Of a stretch of 24,242 bases of DNA, positions 1-7,992 are shown one piece after another (the first letter of the stretch is position 1; each line of letters opens with the position of its first letter). The stretch is from Gammaproteobacteria bacterium. Lineage in GTDB: Bacteria; Pseudomonadota; Gammaproteobacteria; Pseudomonadales; Azotimanducaceae. Position numbers and translations under genes: made by a program. Below the pieces are notes generated by a model. That model saw nothing but the letters and a program-made list of their open reading frames with translations, did not search any database and was not told the origin of the DNA. The DNA is taken from positions 5,503 to 29,744 of the forward strand of contig PARM01000054.1 in NCBI GenBank assembly GCA_002711495.1, in the 5' to 3' direction.

Positions 1-473
1 ATTGCCTGTTCCTTCCACGAGACCAATAAAGCTTCCTGGTCGATAGACATTTCACCAACCATTTTTGCAGATTTCGCAGTGCCATCAGATTCGATTCGCG
101 CAGTATTTATTCGTAGCAAAGAACTAATCCTTTCGGCAAGATAATTAAGCGAGATTGGTTTTGGAAGATAATCCCAGGCACCGAGCCGTAACCCCGAGAT
201 TTTATCTATTTCCGCTATTCGCTCTGTGAGGAAGATCACTGGCAAGTTTGGATTTTTTCCGAGGAGTTCCCTGCATAGCTCGAACCCAGCATCTACCTCA
301 TCACCAAGTATGATGTCTAGTATCGCTAAATCGGGCATTTCACTTTCAAACCCCGCTATGGCCTCAGAGCGATTGCTGTAAGCAGTTACGTCGTATCCTT
401 TTTTGGTTATGGCGTCGACATAGTTGTTTCTTTGGTCTGAATCGTCTTCAACGATTGCGATAATTTTTGCCAT
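1..473 (-). CDS. Response regulator, N-terminal part (cut by window edge); resembles the dedicated sortase-system regulator
   Basis: The gene reads leftward from ATG at 473-471 and runs off the window after 157 codons. A strong AGGAGG lies just upstream. Residues 1-120 are a CheY-like receiver: acidic pocket E9-D10-D11, phosphoacceptor D53 in LAILDI, switch T83 in VIFLTER and conserved K105 in YLPKP. The frame continues towards what should be a DNA-binding domain, since the residues after ~130 look like the linker and start of an OmpR-type effector. The string LGDEVDAGFELCREL and the opening MAKIIAIVEDD resemble, from memory, the response regulator of the proteobacterial dedicated sortase system (PdsR family). 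That family assignment is inference. The partner histidine kinase and any sortase would lie to the left, outside the window. A generic OmpR-family regulator is the alternative. Confidence 0.85.
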   Translation of the reverse strand, partial: MAKIIAIVEDDSDQRNNYVDAITKKGYDVTAYSNRSEAIAGFESEMPDLAILDIILGDEVDAGFELCRELLGKNPNLPVIFLTERIAEIDKISGLRLGAWDYLPKPISLNYLAERISSLLRINTARIESDGTAKSAKMVGEMSIDQEALLVSWKEQA

Positions 474-495
474 ATGCCCTCCTAAAAACCTCCAT

Positions 496-504
496 AGTAT
501 AGCA
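496..504 (-). promoter_or_regulatory. Extended -10 promoter of the response regulator
   Basis: On the minus strand the sequence reads TGC-TATACT, an extended -10 element (TGn plus a near-consensus -10). It lies about 23 bases upstream of the regulator's ATG, with the AGGAGG ribosome site in between. No good -35 is present at 17 bases, as expected for an extended -10 promoter. Assigned by eye. Confidence 0.45.
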
Positions 505-668
505 ATAAAGCTAAAACCTATTTGCTAGACGTCTTTACTTCATCATTTCTCCAGCATAGTTCAGGGGTCTTTCACTTTGTTTCCTGCGGCCCTTGCTAAT
601 TTTACTGTCAAATAGTGCCCTAGGGGAAAGTATTATTAGTTTTAAAAAAGAAAAGATTAGGGGGAGTT

Positions 669-860
669 ATGAAAATCTTTATACCTATGGCAAACGCAAA
701 TTTGCCGCTTGATGACGAGCTTACCGGGAAGTTGGTTCCGTTTGATCCATCATTTCTTAGGTCACAACCCACAAAGGGTGATGGTTTTAAACCGAGGAAT
801 TGGATTTCCGAATCTACAAGAGAGCAAGCGCAAAATAGGCTGCTGGCGAGTCGAGGTTAA
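669..860 (+). CDS. Small protein of unknown function, 63 residues
   Basis: ATG at 669 is preceded by GGGGAG at a good spacing, so translation is plausible despite the short length. The protein starts MKIFIPM, has a central LVPFDPSFL segment and an RNWISES segment, and ends in a charged stretch rich in Q and R. It has no signal peptide, membrane segment or cysteine. I do not recognise a family. The stop codon TAA (858-860) lies in the palindrome TTAA and overlaps the stop of the convergent ribokinase gene, which supports a real, tightly packed gene. A TATTAT at 631-636 could serve as its -10. About 195 bases separate it from the divergent response regulator, so the two could share a control region. 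Confidence 0.6.
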   Translation: MKIFIPMANANLPLDDELTGKLVPFDPSFLRSQPTKGDGFKPRNWISESTREQAQNRLLASRG

Positions 861-1726
861 GTAATCTCTGAAAGGATGGTGGCTCCTTTTCTGGAGATAC
901 ACTCAGCTGATGCCTTAGCAGCCTCGACTAGTGCCTTTCGAGGTATTCCACTCTTTATAAGATGTGCTAGAAACGTGCCCACAAACGCATCCCCTGCCCC
1001 AGTGGTGTCTACAATTTGATCTGTATCAATGGCGATTTGCTTAAGAGTTTCATCTTTATAATGGTATATTGATCCGTCGCCTCCAAGGGTGATTATGAGC
1101 TTAGTTTCGGGAAGCTTTCTAGCGAGTGCGCGTATAATTTCCGCTGTTCCTCTTGTTCTAGATAACTGCTCGGCCTCGGTTTCGTTGAGAAACAATAAAT
1201 CCAGAGCATCTAGAGGGTAGCCTTCAACGCCGTTGTTAATCGGCGCGGCATTAAATGCAACTTGGAGTCCTCTCTTTTTAGCGCTCTCGATAATGTAGCT
1301 GACATTTTTGATCTCGTTTTGAATTAAAACAAAGTCGGTATCTTTTGTTGTTTCTAGCGCAGAATCGATCTCAGACTGCGTTGTTGTGTGGTTAGCGCCG
1401 CCGTGGGTTATTATCGCGTTCTCGCCATCAGGAGTTACCTGGATAATCGCGTGTCCGGTTGGCTCGGTTGAAACGGTTAAAAAATCAGTGTTAATTCCTA
1501 AAGAGTGCAGCATTCCCTTAAGCCATTCTCCGTCTCGTCCGATACGCCCGATATGGGAGCAGGCTCCCCCTGCTTGGACAATTGCAACTGATTGATTCAA
1601 GCCTTTTCCGCCCGGGAAGGTCTGATATGTCCGTGAAGACAAGGTCTCTCCTGGCCTGACGAACGCGTCAACCGTGTAGACATGATCAATGTTGCATGAA
1701 CCGAAATTTAGTATGACTGGGCGCAT
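857..1726 (-). CDS. rbsK: Ribokinase-like PfkB-family sugar kinase
   Basis: This cytoplasmic kinase, by family, phosphorylates D-ribose (or a related sugar or nucleoside) at O5 with ATP. At 289 residues it is slightly shorter than typical RbsK (~305). The first PfkB signature is GGKGLNQS at residues 39-46, with the substrate-side N12 and D14 in the opening strand and PGE at 25-27. The second signature, DTTGAGDAF at 240-248, carries the anion hole and catalytic base D246. ATG at 1726 is preceded by GGAG at about 8 bases. No ribose transporter, RbsD or LacI-type regulator is next to it, so it is an orphan salvage kinase here, and its substrate cannot be fixed from sequence alone. It converges on the 63-residue gene with overlapping stops. 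Confidence 0.85.
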   Translation of the reverse strand: MRPVILNFGSCNIDHVYTVDAFVRPGETLSSRTYQTFPGGKGLNQSVAIVQAGGACSHIGRIGRDGEWLKGMLHSLGINTDFLTVSTEPTGHAIIQVTPDGENAIITHGGANHTTTQSEIDSALETTKDTDFVLIQNEIKNVSYIIESAKKRGLQVAFNAAPINNGVEGYPLDALDLLFLNETEAEQLSRTRGTAEIIRALARKLPETKLIITLGGDGSIYHYKDETLKQIAIDTDQIVDTTGAGDAFVGTFLAHLIKSGIPRKALVEAAKASAECISRKGATILSEIT

Positions 1727-1788
1727 AAATTATCTCCGGGACGCAACCCAAGCTTAACAAATTTCCTCTATCGGTTGAGGTTTTAGGA

Positions 1789-1794
1789 TAGAAT
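1789..1794 (+). promoter_or_regulatory. Possible -10 element of the tRNA-Pro gene
   Basis: TAGAAT lies 14 bases upstream of the mature tRNA 5' end, a sensible place for a -10. I find no convincing -35 at 16-18 bases (CTCTAT at 17). The same TAGAATTTCA string forms the -10 of the rplU promoter in this window. Weak call. Confidence 0.3.
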
Positions 1795-1808
1795 TTCACC
1801 GGATGGAA

Positions 1809-1885
1809 CGGCGTGTAGCGCAGTCTGGTAGCGCACTTGCTTCGGGAGTAAGGGGTCGGAGGTTCAAATCCTCTCACGCCGACCA
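1809..1885 (+). tRNA. tRNA-Pro (anticodon CGG)
   Basis: A complete 77-base cloverleaf with encoded CCA. The acceptor stem CGGCGTG (1809-1815) pairs perfectly with CACGCCG (1875-1881), followed by discriminator A and CCA (1883-1885). The D arm is GCGC/GCGC, the anticodon stem CTTGC/GTAAG, the loop TTCGGGA with CGG at 1843-1845, and the T arm GGAGG/CCTCT with loop TTCAAAT. The C1-G72 pair and overall sequence match bacterial proline tRNAs (E. coli proK type). It reads CCG codons. Confidence 0.97.
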
Positions 1886-1889
1886 AAAT

Positions 1890-1910
1890 CCAAGATATTT
1901 TTGGCCTTTT
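1890..1910 (+). terminator. Weak possible terminator after tRNA-Pro
   Basis: CCAAGA (1890-1895) can pair with TTTTGG (1899-1904), including one G-U pair, around a three-base loop. The stem is followed by CC and four T. The stem is short and AT-rich, so this is a low-confidence call. Confidence 0.25.
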
Positions 1911-1978
1911 CTAAGCAATACTTTACCGCGAGTTTAGTTGAACACGTGGCTCGCCTGTGCAAAGATCTTCACTCTGTT

Positions 1979-2006
1979 TTGACTTCTTTTATTGGACCTT
2001 TAGTCT
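1979..2006 (+). promoter_or_regulatory. Possible promoter of the TonB-domain/cyclase pair
   Basis: TTGACT (1979-1984) and TAGTCT (2001-2006) are separated by 16 bases. The predicted start near 2013 leaves only about a dozen bases of leader before the TTG start codon at 2025. The -10 is weak; assigned by eye. Confidence 0.35.
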
Positions 2007-2024
2007 AAGGTATTAGGGCTCTTT

Positions 2025-2441
2025 TTGAAGCAGCGATTAGTTTTCCCAAACCCCTTTGTTTTAGGGCTTTTGTTAATTGCGACATTGACATTGTTGTCGA
2101 AACTATCATTTGCAGATGTTTTGGCGGTCAATGTTGGCAACTACGCGTCGGCAGATGGGAAAGTCCAAGTTAACTGCGAGCTAGTTGGTGCTGGCCCTTT
2201 GAGGTATCCCCCCAAGGCGCGCAGATTCAGATATACCGGTCAAGTAATAGTTGGTTTCTCGGTTGCCGAAGACGGCAGTGTCTCTGGAGCTCATATCGTT
2301 GACGCGGACCCACCTGGCATTTTCGAGCGATCCGCCTTAAGTCATATTCGAACCTGGAAGTACAACCCTCCGGAGCACAACGGAGAAAATGTTCAGGTCG
2401 ATGATGTGTTTGTGCGTTTAGTTTTTCAACCGGACCGTTAG
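2025..2441 (+). CDS. Short exported protein with a TonB C-terminal domain
   Basis: The frame opens with TTG at 2025, behind AGGG at a workable distance. There is no in-frame ATG near the start, so TTG is the best choice but not certain. Residues 9-30 are hydrophobic and end LSFA-D, which fits a signal peptide cleaved after A30, or an uncleaved anchor. Residues ~55-136 match the TonB C-terminal fold: an RYP-like opening (LRYPPKARR), GQVIVGFSVAEDGSV, then the conserved F and A in IFERSAL and the closing W-K-Y-N-P. At 138 residues it lacks the Pro-rich periplasm-spanning region of true TonB, and no exbB or exbD is adjacent. It may therefore be a periplasmic adaptor rather than an energy transducer. 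It ends 3 bases before the cyclase ATG, so the two are almost certainly co-transcribed. Confidence 0.75.
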   Translation: MKQRLVFPNPFVLGLLLIATLTLLSKLSFADVLAVNVGNYASADGKVQVNCELVGAGPLRYPPKARRFRYTGQVIVGFSVAEDGSVSGAHIVDADPPGIFERSALSHIRTWKYNPPEHNGENVQVDDVFVRLVFQPDR

Positions 2442-2444
2442 CCT

Positions 2445-4616
2445 ATGCGAACAAAAACACAGATTCTCTTACTCACCGTCCTTGGGAACGTACTGATTGC
2501 CGGCATTTTTCTGATCCTTTCAGAGTACCGCACTGAGAAGCAACAAAGGGACAATCTCGCTGCATCTGCTGGGCTTTATCAGCAGGCGTGGGATACTATG
2601 GCGAACGACGCATTTTCCCTTTCAATAGGAGAATGGCATCCTCAAACCGGTTTGTTTGAGAAGCGAGATGTTTGGCAGGAAACCTCAAATTTTGCGTTTC
2701 CTGAAGAGTTAATCGATGACGGAGAATACAAAAATCCAATTCTTAACTCTATGGCCTCAGGTGACAGCTCTAAAGTTGAGACAGTCTTCTCAGAAATATT
2801 CAGTGAGCCTTTAGAATTTGCGCTAATGAGCTTCATACTGGTGCTCGATACGGAAAATACCGTGCTCTACTGCGGCACTTCCTACGAGGGATACGGGATA
2901 GACCCTTGCTCTGAAGATGCAACCTACGACTTCATTGAAAACGCTCAGGTTAGGCAATCTAAATCCAACCTTGCCCCAGTCCGTATTTCACGAGGAAACG
3001 CCAAGAGGACCCTGATTAGAATTAATGATTCCTCGGGTGCAGAGGAAAGCAATCTCAATGATGCGCTTTTTATAGATATAAAATCTGAGAAGGAGAAACT
3101 AGGTACCGTCGTTATTGGTAAAAACGTTTTCGAAATGCTTGAGACCTTTGAGTATGAGTTTCAGGTGAAGACCCAGCTTAGTTTTGGGGCTTCCGATGGA
3201 GGGGCGAAAATTGCTGGGCTAGAAGCGTATTATCCGGTTGATGATTTCGCAGAAATCGGTGAGGTTGATGGGTTGGATAAAATTGTAGCCAACGCACTTG
3301 AGAGCAACAGGGATAGCCTACTTAAATCTGGGAAGTTCGGACATCTTGATATGGAGGCCGGTCTTTCCATATACGGTTTCCCTTTGAGCAGTTACGCGAA
3401 AATGGAAAAAGCCCAGTTGATGATTCTTAAAAACGAACGAGAAATGGTTGCGGCTATGCGGCAAGACTTTCTAGTTACACTGGGAATTGCGGTCGCGGTG
3501 TTCGCCGGCTTGGTTGGCCTTGTCTCTTTGTTAACGGGTTATGCATTTGGTGGCATTAGCAGAGCTGTGGGGGTTCTCCAGTCATTAACCAAGGGTGACC
3601 TAGCGGTGGATATTCCAAAGAATGAGGGTTTCCTGCGTTCCAAAGATGACGAAGTAGCGCAGCTTGGAACTGCCTTTACAGCGTATAAAGAGCATCTCAT
3701 AGAATTGGAAGACATAAAGGCTGATCAGCTCGAAAAACGAAAGGCTAGAGATACTGTTATCGTCGATAAAATGGGTGCCTTGGCAACCCAGTTGGAGGGC
3801 GACGCTCGAAAAATGATTCTGAGTGATATCGAAAGAATGGAGAAAGGCATCCAAGACCCAGAAGCGGAAAGTACTGAAGAGGCATCGACTGAGATGATGA
3901 CATTTGCATTTTCTCGAATGTCAGATGAGGTCTCTTCCCTAATAGAGGCTCGCACGAAAGAGATAAAAGAGATCGCCGCTAAGAACGAGGAGTTACTTCT
4001 TAATATTTTACCAGGCTCAATCGTTCCTCGGATGATGCAAGATGAGAAAAACATTGCTGATTCATTTGAAGAATGCAGTATTCTTTTTGGAGATATCGTT
4101 GGATTTACGCCGATGTCCCAGAAGCTAGACCCCAAGTCGTTGGTACAAATGCTGAATGAGATCTTTACAAAGTTTGATGACTTTAGCGATGAGATGGGTT
4201 TAGAGAAAATTAAAACGATTGGCGATAGCTACATGGTTGCGTGCGGGGTTCCCAATCCTGATCCAGATCACGCAAACAAGATCGCAGAGATGGGTATAAG
4301 GATGATTCGTTACGTTAATGAGTATCCCGAAATTGCTGGGCAGAAGCCGTCGATAAGAATCGGCATACACTCGGGTCCGTTAGTCGCTGGGGTAATTGGA
4401 AAAAGAAAGTTTATCTACGACCTGTGGGGAGATGCCGTCAATACTGCAGCCCGAATGGAGGCCCATGGGGTGCCCAACGTAATTCAGTTGACGGCGCAAA
4501 CCGCCGAACGCTTAGCTCCTCAATACAAAACTCAAAGTCGCGGTGTTATCGATATTAAGGGTAAAGGAGAAATGGAAACTTTCCTCCTCTACCCAGATCT
4601 TTCAAAGGCCAATTAG
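2445..4616 (+). CDS. Membrane-bound class III adenylate cyclase with periplasmic sensor and HAMP
   Basis: This 723-residue protein should make cAMP from ATP in response to a periplasmic signal. In order: membrane segment ~7-27; periplasmic region ~28-340 of no family I can name, containing C143 and C155; membrane segment ~342-368; HAMP ~369-420; a charged helical linker; then the cyclase transducer stretch with LLLNILP and catalytic domain ~540-720. Metal ligands are D550 (FGDIVGFT) and D594 (GDSYM). Purine-selecting residues are K590 (KIKTIGD) and D659 (YDLWGD), the adenine-type pair rather than the Glu/Cys of guanylate cyclases. The transition-state residues N666 and R670 (NTAARM) are present. 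All catalytic residues are intact in one polypeptide, so it should work as a homodimer. It follows the TonB-domain gene at 3 bases. Guanylate cyclase activity is less likely but not excluded. Confidence 0.92.
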   Translation: MRTKTQILLLTVLGNVLIAGIFLILSEYRTEKQQRDNLAASAGLYQQAWDTMANDAFSLSIGEWHPQTGLFEKRDVWQETSNFAFPEELIDDGEYKNPILNSMASGDSSKVETVFSEIFSEPLEFALMSFILVLDTENTVLYCGTSYEGYGIDPCSEDATYDFIENAQVRQSKSNLAPVRISRGNAKRTLIRINDSSGAEESNLNDALFIDIKSEKEKLGTVVIGKNVFEMLETFEYEFQVKTQLSFGASDGGAKIAGLEAYYPVDDFAEIGEVDGLDKIVANALESNRDSLLKSGKFGHLDMEAGLSIYGFPLSSYAKMEKAQLMILKNEREMVAAMRQDFLVTLGIAVAVFAGLVGLVSLLTGYAFGGISRAVGVLQSLTKGDLAVDIPKNEGFLRSKDDEVAQLGTAFTAYKEHLIELEDIKADQLEKRKARDTVIVDKMGALATQLEGDARKMILSDIERMEKGIQDPEAESTEEASTEMMTFAFSRMSDEVSSLIEARTKEIKEIAAKNEELLLNILPGSIVPRMMQDEKNIADSFEECSILFGDIVGFTPMSQKLDPKSLVQMLNEIFTKFDDFSDEMGLEKIKTIGDSYMVACGVPNPDPDHANKIAEMGIRMIRYVNEYPEIAGQKPSIRIGIHSGPLVAGVIGKRKFIYDLWGDAVNTAARMEAHGVPNVIQLTAQTAERLAPQYKTQSRGVIDIKGKGEMETFLLYPDLSKAN

Positions 4617-4642
4617 CCCGTTGCTTTAGACGCTATCTATTA

Positions 4643-4851
4643 TCATAGGTTGTAGCTGGCTTTCACAAACCAAGTTCGGCCGAATACATCATATTACTGG
4701 GCGTATGTGTTACTGATACTTGGATATCTGTTTGGCTGTATTCCCAAGAATTCGAACCGATTGCCTGAGGTTTCTTATCGAGCACGTTAAAGTCAATCCC
4801 CAGAGCCAAAGCAATTTCTCTCGTGTAGGGTTCTTGATGTTGTCCCGCAAT
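4643..4851 (-). pseudogene. Decayed C-terminus of a second TonB-dependent receptor
   Basis: Between the cyclase and the intact receptor the minus strand encodes recognisable receptor tail in two frames. One frame (about 4851 down to 4714) contains ALGIDFNVLDKKPQAIGSNS, the usual last-strands motif. The next frame (4714-4643) contains SNTYAQ, then a TAA stop (4696-4694), then YDVFGRTWFVKASYNL and a proper terminal TGA. A frameshift near 4712-4719 plus the in-frame stop disable it. The intact receptor next door ends in the related YDVFGRTVFLRVSMTL, but the two differ enough that this is a diverged paralogue's remnant rather than a fresh partial copy. Upstream of ~4851 to 4920 I see no clear receptor coding. 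This accounts for the ~300-base gap between the two genes. Confidence 0.75.
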
Positions 4852-4920
4852 TTATTCTCGCAGCGGCAATCGCTTCAGTTCCGCGCCTTACGCAACAAGT
4901 CTTCCTTAATATCTAGCTTT

Positions 4921-7900
4921 TTACAGAGTCATCGAGACTCTTAGAAACACGGTTCTTCCAAAAACGTCGTAGAATTGCGGGATTGTATTTGTCGATCCTA
5001 ACTCTCGGACTCGGCTGTTGCTTAATGCTAGAGAGGAGATATTCGACCCCACAGCTTGAGGTCGCTCATCTAGCAGATTCTTAACTCCCGCCACTACTTC
5101 TAAAGAATCGCTGAGAAAAAATGAGGAGCTGAGATCCACCAACGAATAGGTATCGAGCTTCTCGACCACATGCTCGATATCATCGTCTCCATCGCTTAGC
5201 GATCCAAGTAATTTCCAGACTAATTGAAGATTTAACCGATCTTTGGACCAGGCTATAACGGTTCTGTGTTTGAAATCTGGGACAGGATAGTCAACGATGT
5301 TATCGCAATCACCGTTAAAAATGCCAACGCAAGTAAGGTTGACATCGCCCCAACCTGAGTCCTCAATTGTTCGCTTAGATATCTTTGTTGCAACGTAATT
5401 AATATCTAAATAACCGCCTAGAAATTCGGTGTTATAACTTACATTGATGTCCCAGCCAGTCAATTCATGGAGTCCTAAATTTTGAAATCCTCTGAAAATT
5501 TCAGTCACATCGCCTTGCTCATTTCGAGTGATGGTGTTACAAGATTTGGAACCGATTCCAGAAGCGGGTCTTGTCAAGTCGAAACAAGTTGCCCAAAGTT
5601 CCAGGAGGTTAATAGGTGTTCGGTTAATATAGTTTTCTATCTCTACCTGATAGTAATCGACCGCAACCGATAAGCCGTCTATTGTATAAGGCGTCCAAAC
5701 AAATCCGAAGGAAAGTGTTTCTGAGGTTTCGGGCTCTAGATTTAGGTTGCCGCCAGTCAATTCTGAGAAGGTTGGCGTTAATGCGGATGCTGAGAAAAGA
5801 CGCTCCTCAGGGACCCCCTGAGATAGACAAATTTCTCGAAGTCTAGCGTCTCTGGGAACATACAAGCTGTTGTATTCTTCGTTCCCTGGATAAGTAACCC
5901 AAGCTAATCCTGGCAGCCCACCCTCTGAACTTGCTATGCATGGCGCAGGAAGATTAAATTCTGCCTCTTGATACTGAAAAAGTTCACTTATCGAGGGCGA
6001 CCTCATGGCGCTATTTTTGGAAGCACGAATCTGGATGTCAGGAATGGGGTAATAAGCCAGGGCAGCTTTCCAGGTGGTAGTCCCGCCAGTTTCGCTATGA
6101 TCCGTGTATCTTGCCCCGATTTCTAGTTCAAGGAAGTCGATTCCTTTTTTTCCGCTTGCTAGAGGCACTAAGGCCTCAGTGAAGATAGAAAGATTGTCAG
6201 TTCCTGCATCAAGGGAGAATGGATACCAATCAGCCCAACCCTCGTACTGGTTATTTTCGATGTCTGGGTGGGTTTGTTGTTTGGCCTCGACTTCGCGATA
6301 TTCAAAGCCTAACACCGCTCCAATTGGCCCTGCATCGCCGGGCATTGAGAACCAACTACTAGTGTTGCCGGATATTGTTCCCATAACCACAGTCTGCCTG
6401 TTCCTCGCGTTATATATTCCTACCTCGGGATCAGCTAACACAAAAGCTACCGCTTCGGGACTAAGGCCATTTGGTCGATATATATCCGCTCCAACACAAC
6501 CGTTAGAGCTGTCAACACAGTTACCATCTGCGTCGACTAATAGAGCTTGTTGAAGTCGGTCAACATCGATTAACGGCGTTGTCTCAAACCGCGTGTCGAC
6601 TTCTCCGACCTGAATGAAGACATCATAGTCCCAAAATTGATTAATTTCGCCTCTGAGCCCTAATTCAAGTTGATAAGTCTCGAATTCCCTTTTCCACTCA
6701 GTGTCCCCAAATTCTTCCTGGAAGTGGCGCCAGAAATAAACAGGGGTAACGAAGTCAGGCAAACCGTCCCTGTCTTCATCAATTTTTGCACTTTGACCTC
6801 CGCCAAATTGACCCTCAATAGTTGGTGTTCCTAAACCCAAAATATACTTTGCCTGCTCCGCGATAAAAGGATTATTGTCGATTGGAATTGTATACTCAGC
6901 ATCGGTTGGAAGACCTATGAACGGTCCTCTCCACCCACTATCCACCTCGCTAGTCGAGAAGGTCAAATCTGCATAAAACTCGATCTGATCGGTAATCTCT
7001 AGAGCCATGTTTCCTTTGAACGCTAATCTCTCTTGAGGCATAGAGAGATAACTAGCATCATTCAAATCGCTCGCTGCATCAGAGTTAGTGATGTCACAAT
7101 TCTCAGCCGGCCAATCGCAACTGGGGCTGAGCACCCCATTTGCATCGAACTCAGAGTGTCCCAAGAAGCGACCGTTGGGCCCAAGCGTCAAGGGGTTAAA
7201 TGGATCTATGAAAGCTATAGTGCTAAGGCTGTCTGTAAAAGGGAAGCTACCGGATGATCTAACTAGGGCGCGTTGTCCATTCGCATCGACTCCGTCCGTT
7301 AGTTCGAAACTCGAGAAGCTTCTGTCTTTATATTTAACAGAGGATCTATCAAGAATGTCAAAATGGGCTAGATACTTCCCCTTGCCTTCGGCAAAGTTTC
7401 CTCCATTTGTCACGTTGAAATTTGTCATCTCCCCATCACCGCGATCAGTGAGTTGAGTTCCGAAGTTAAAATCCCAACCATTCATTTCGTCTTTTAAGAT
7501 AAAATTTATCACGCCGGCCAAAGCATCTGATCCATAAGCGGCTGATGCGCCTCCTGTGAGTATCTCTACACGATCAATTAAACCTACAGGTATGAAATTG
7601 AGATCTACAGTCCCAGCATCTGGGAATGTAGGAACAAACCTCCTGCTATTAACTAAAACAAGGGTTCGGTTTTCACCAAGGCCTCTTAGATTAGCTGTCG
7701 CTATTCCTAGACCGAAATTGGAGCTTCGATCTGACCCGCCAATGACCTGAGGCATAGAGTTAATAAGACTTTCTACATTCATGGTGTTTGTCATTTCGAA
7801 CTGCTCTGACGAAACCGTCGTTATTGGTGCGTTCGAGACAAAATCTCCCCGCGGAAGCAATGACCCGGTTACTATAACTTCTTCAATCACGGGAATTTTT

Positions 7901-7992
7901 ACCTCACGCGAAGTCGTCTCATCCGCGAGAAGCGTATTGGTGCAGATAAATGTTTGGACCAAAAGGAAAAGCGAAGGTAAAACTAATTTCAT
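4921..7992 (-). CDS. TonB-dependent outer-membrane receptor
   Basis: A 1023-residue energy-dependent outer-membrane importer. I start it at ATG 7992 rather than the TTG at 8013. The ATG begins a standard signal peptide (residues 1-23, ending TLLA-D), and GGGAG sits ~10 bases upstream inside what would be the TTG-extended coding. Residues 36-44 IEEVIVTGS are a TonB box. The plug domain follows, with NLRGLG, LVLVNSRRF and GGASAAYGSDALAGVINF. The remainder is a long 22-strand barrel, with the late-barrel motif NLLDERPQAVGSN and the C-terminal YDVFGRTVFLRVSMTL. The plug type and size resemble receptors for carbohydrates, peptides or other large nutrients in Alteromonad-, Caulobacter- and Sphingomonad-like bacteria. 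No degradative enzyme, transporter or regulator lies beside it, so the substrate is unknown. Confidence 0.93.
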   Translation of the reverse strand: MKLVLPSLFLLVQTFICTNTLLADETTSREVKIPVIEEVIVTGSLLPRGDFVSNAPITTVSSEQFEMTNTMNVESLINSMPQVIGGSDRSSNFGLGIATANLRGLGENRTLVLVNSRRFVPTFPDAGTVDLNFIPVGLIDRVEILTGGASAAYGSDALAGVINFILKDEMNGWDFNFGTQLTDRGDGEMTNFNVTNGGNFAEGKGKYLAHFDILDRSSVKYKDRSFSSFELTDGVDANGQRALVRSSGSFPFTDSLSTIAFIDPFNPLTLGPNGRFLGHSEFDANGVLSPSCDWPAENCDITNSDAASDLNDASYLSMPQERLAFKGNMALEITDQIEFYADLTFSTSEVDSGWRGPFIGLPTDAEYTIPIDNNPFIAEQAKYILGLGTPTIEGQFGGGQSAKIDEDRDGLPDFVTPVYFWRHFQEEFGDTEWKREFETYQLELGLRGEINQFWDYDVFIQVGEVDTRFETTPLIDVDRLQQALLVDADGNCVDSSNGCVGADIYRPNGLSPEAVAFVLADPEVGIYNARNRQTVVMGTISGNTSSWFSMPGDAGPIGAVLGFEYREVEAKQQTHPDIENNQYEGWADWYPFSLDAGTDNLSIFTEALVPLASGKKGIDFLELEIGARYTDHSETGGTTTWKAALAYYPIPDIQIRASKNSAMRSPSISELFQYQEAEFNLPAPCIASSEGGLPGLAWVTYPGNEEYNSLYVPRDARLREICLSQGVPEERLFSASALTPTFSELTGGNLNLEPETSETLSFGFVWTPYTIDGLSVAVDYYQVEIENYINRTPINLLELWATCFDLTRPASGIGSKSCNTITRNEQGDVTEIFRGFQNLGLHELTGWDINVSYNTEFLGGYLDINYVATKISKRTIEDSGWGDVNLTCVGIFNGDCDNIVDYPVPDFKHRTVIAWSKDRLNLQLVWKLLGSLSDGDDDIEHVVEKLDTYSLVDLSSSFFLSDSLEVVAGVKNLLDERPQAVGSNISSLALSNSRVRELGSTNTIPQFYDVFGRTVFLRVSMTL

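Noticed and set aside
1686..1886. 66-residue minus-strand frame starting VGVRGFEPPTPYSRS
   Set aside because: It is the antisense of tRNA-Pro, a well-known false protein in annotations, and it also overlaps the rbsK start.
3600..4135. Minus-strand frames of 84 and 136 residues inside the cyclase
   Set aside because: They are shadows of the intact cyclase coding sequence.
4720..4944. 74-residue plus-strand frame
   Set aside because: It lies antisense to the receptor relic and the intact receptor's end, and has no ribosome site or recognisable features.
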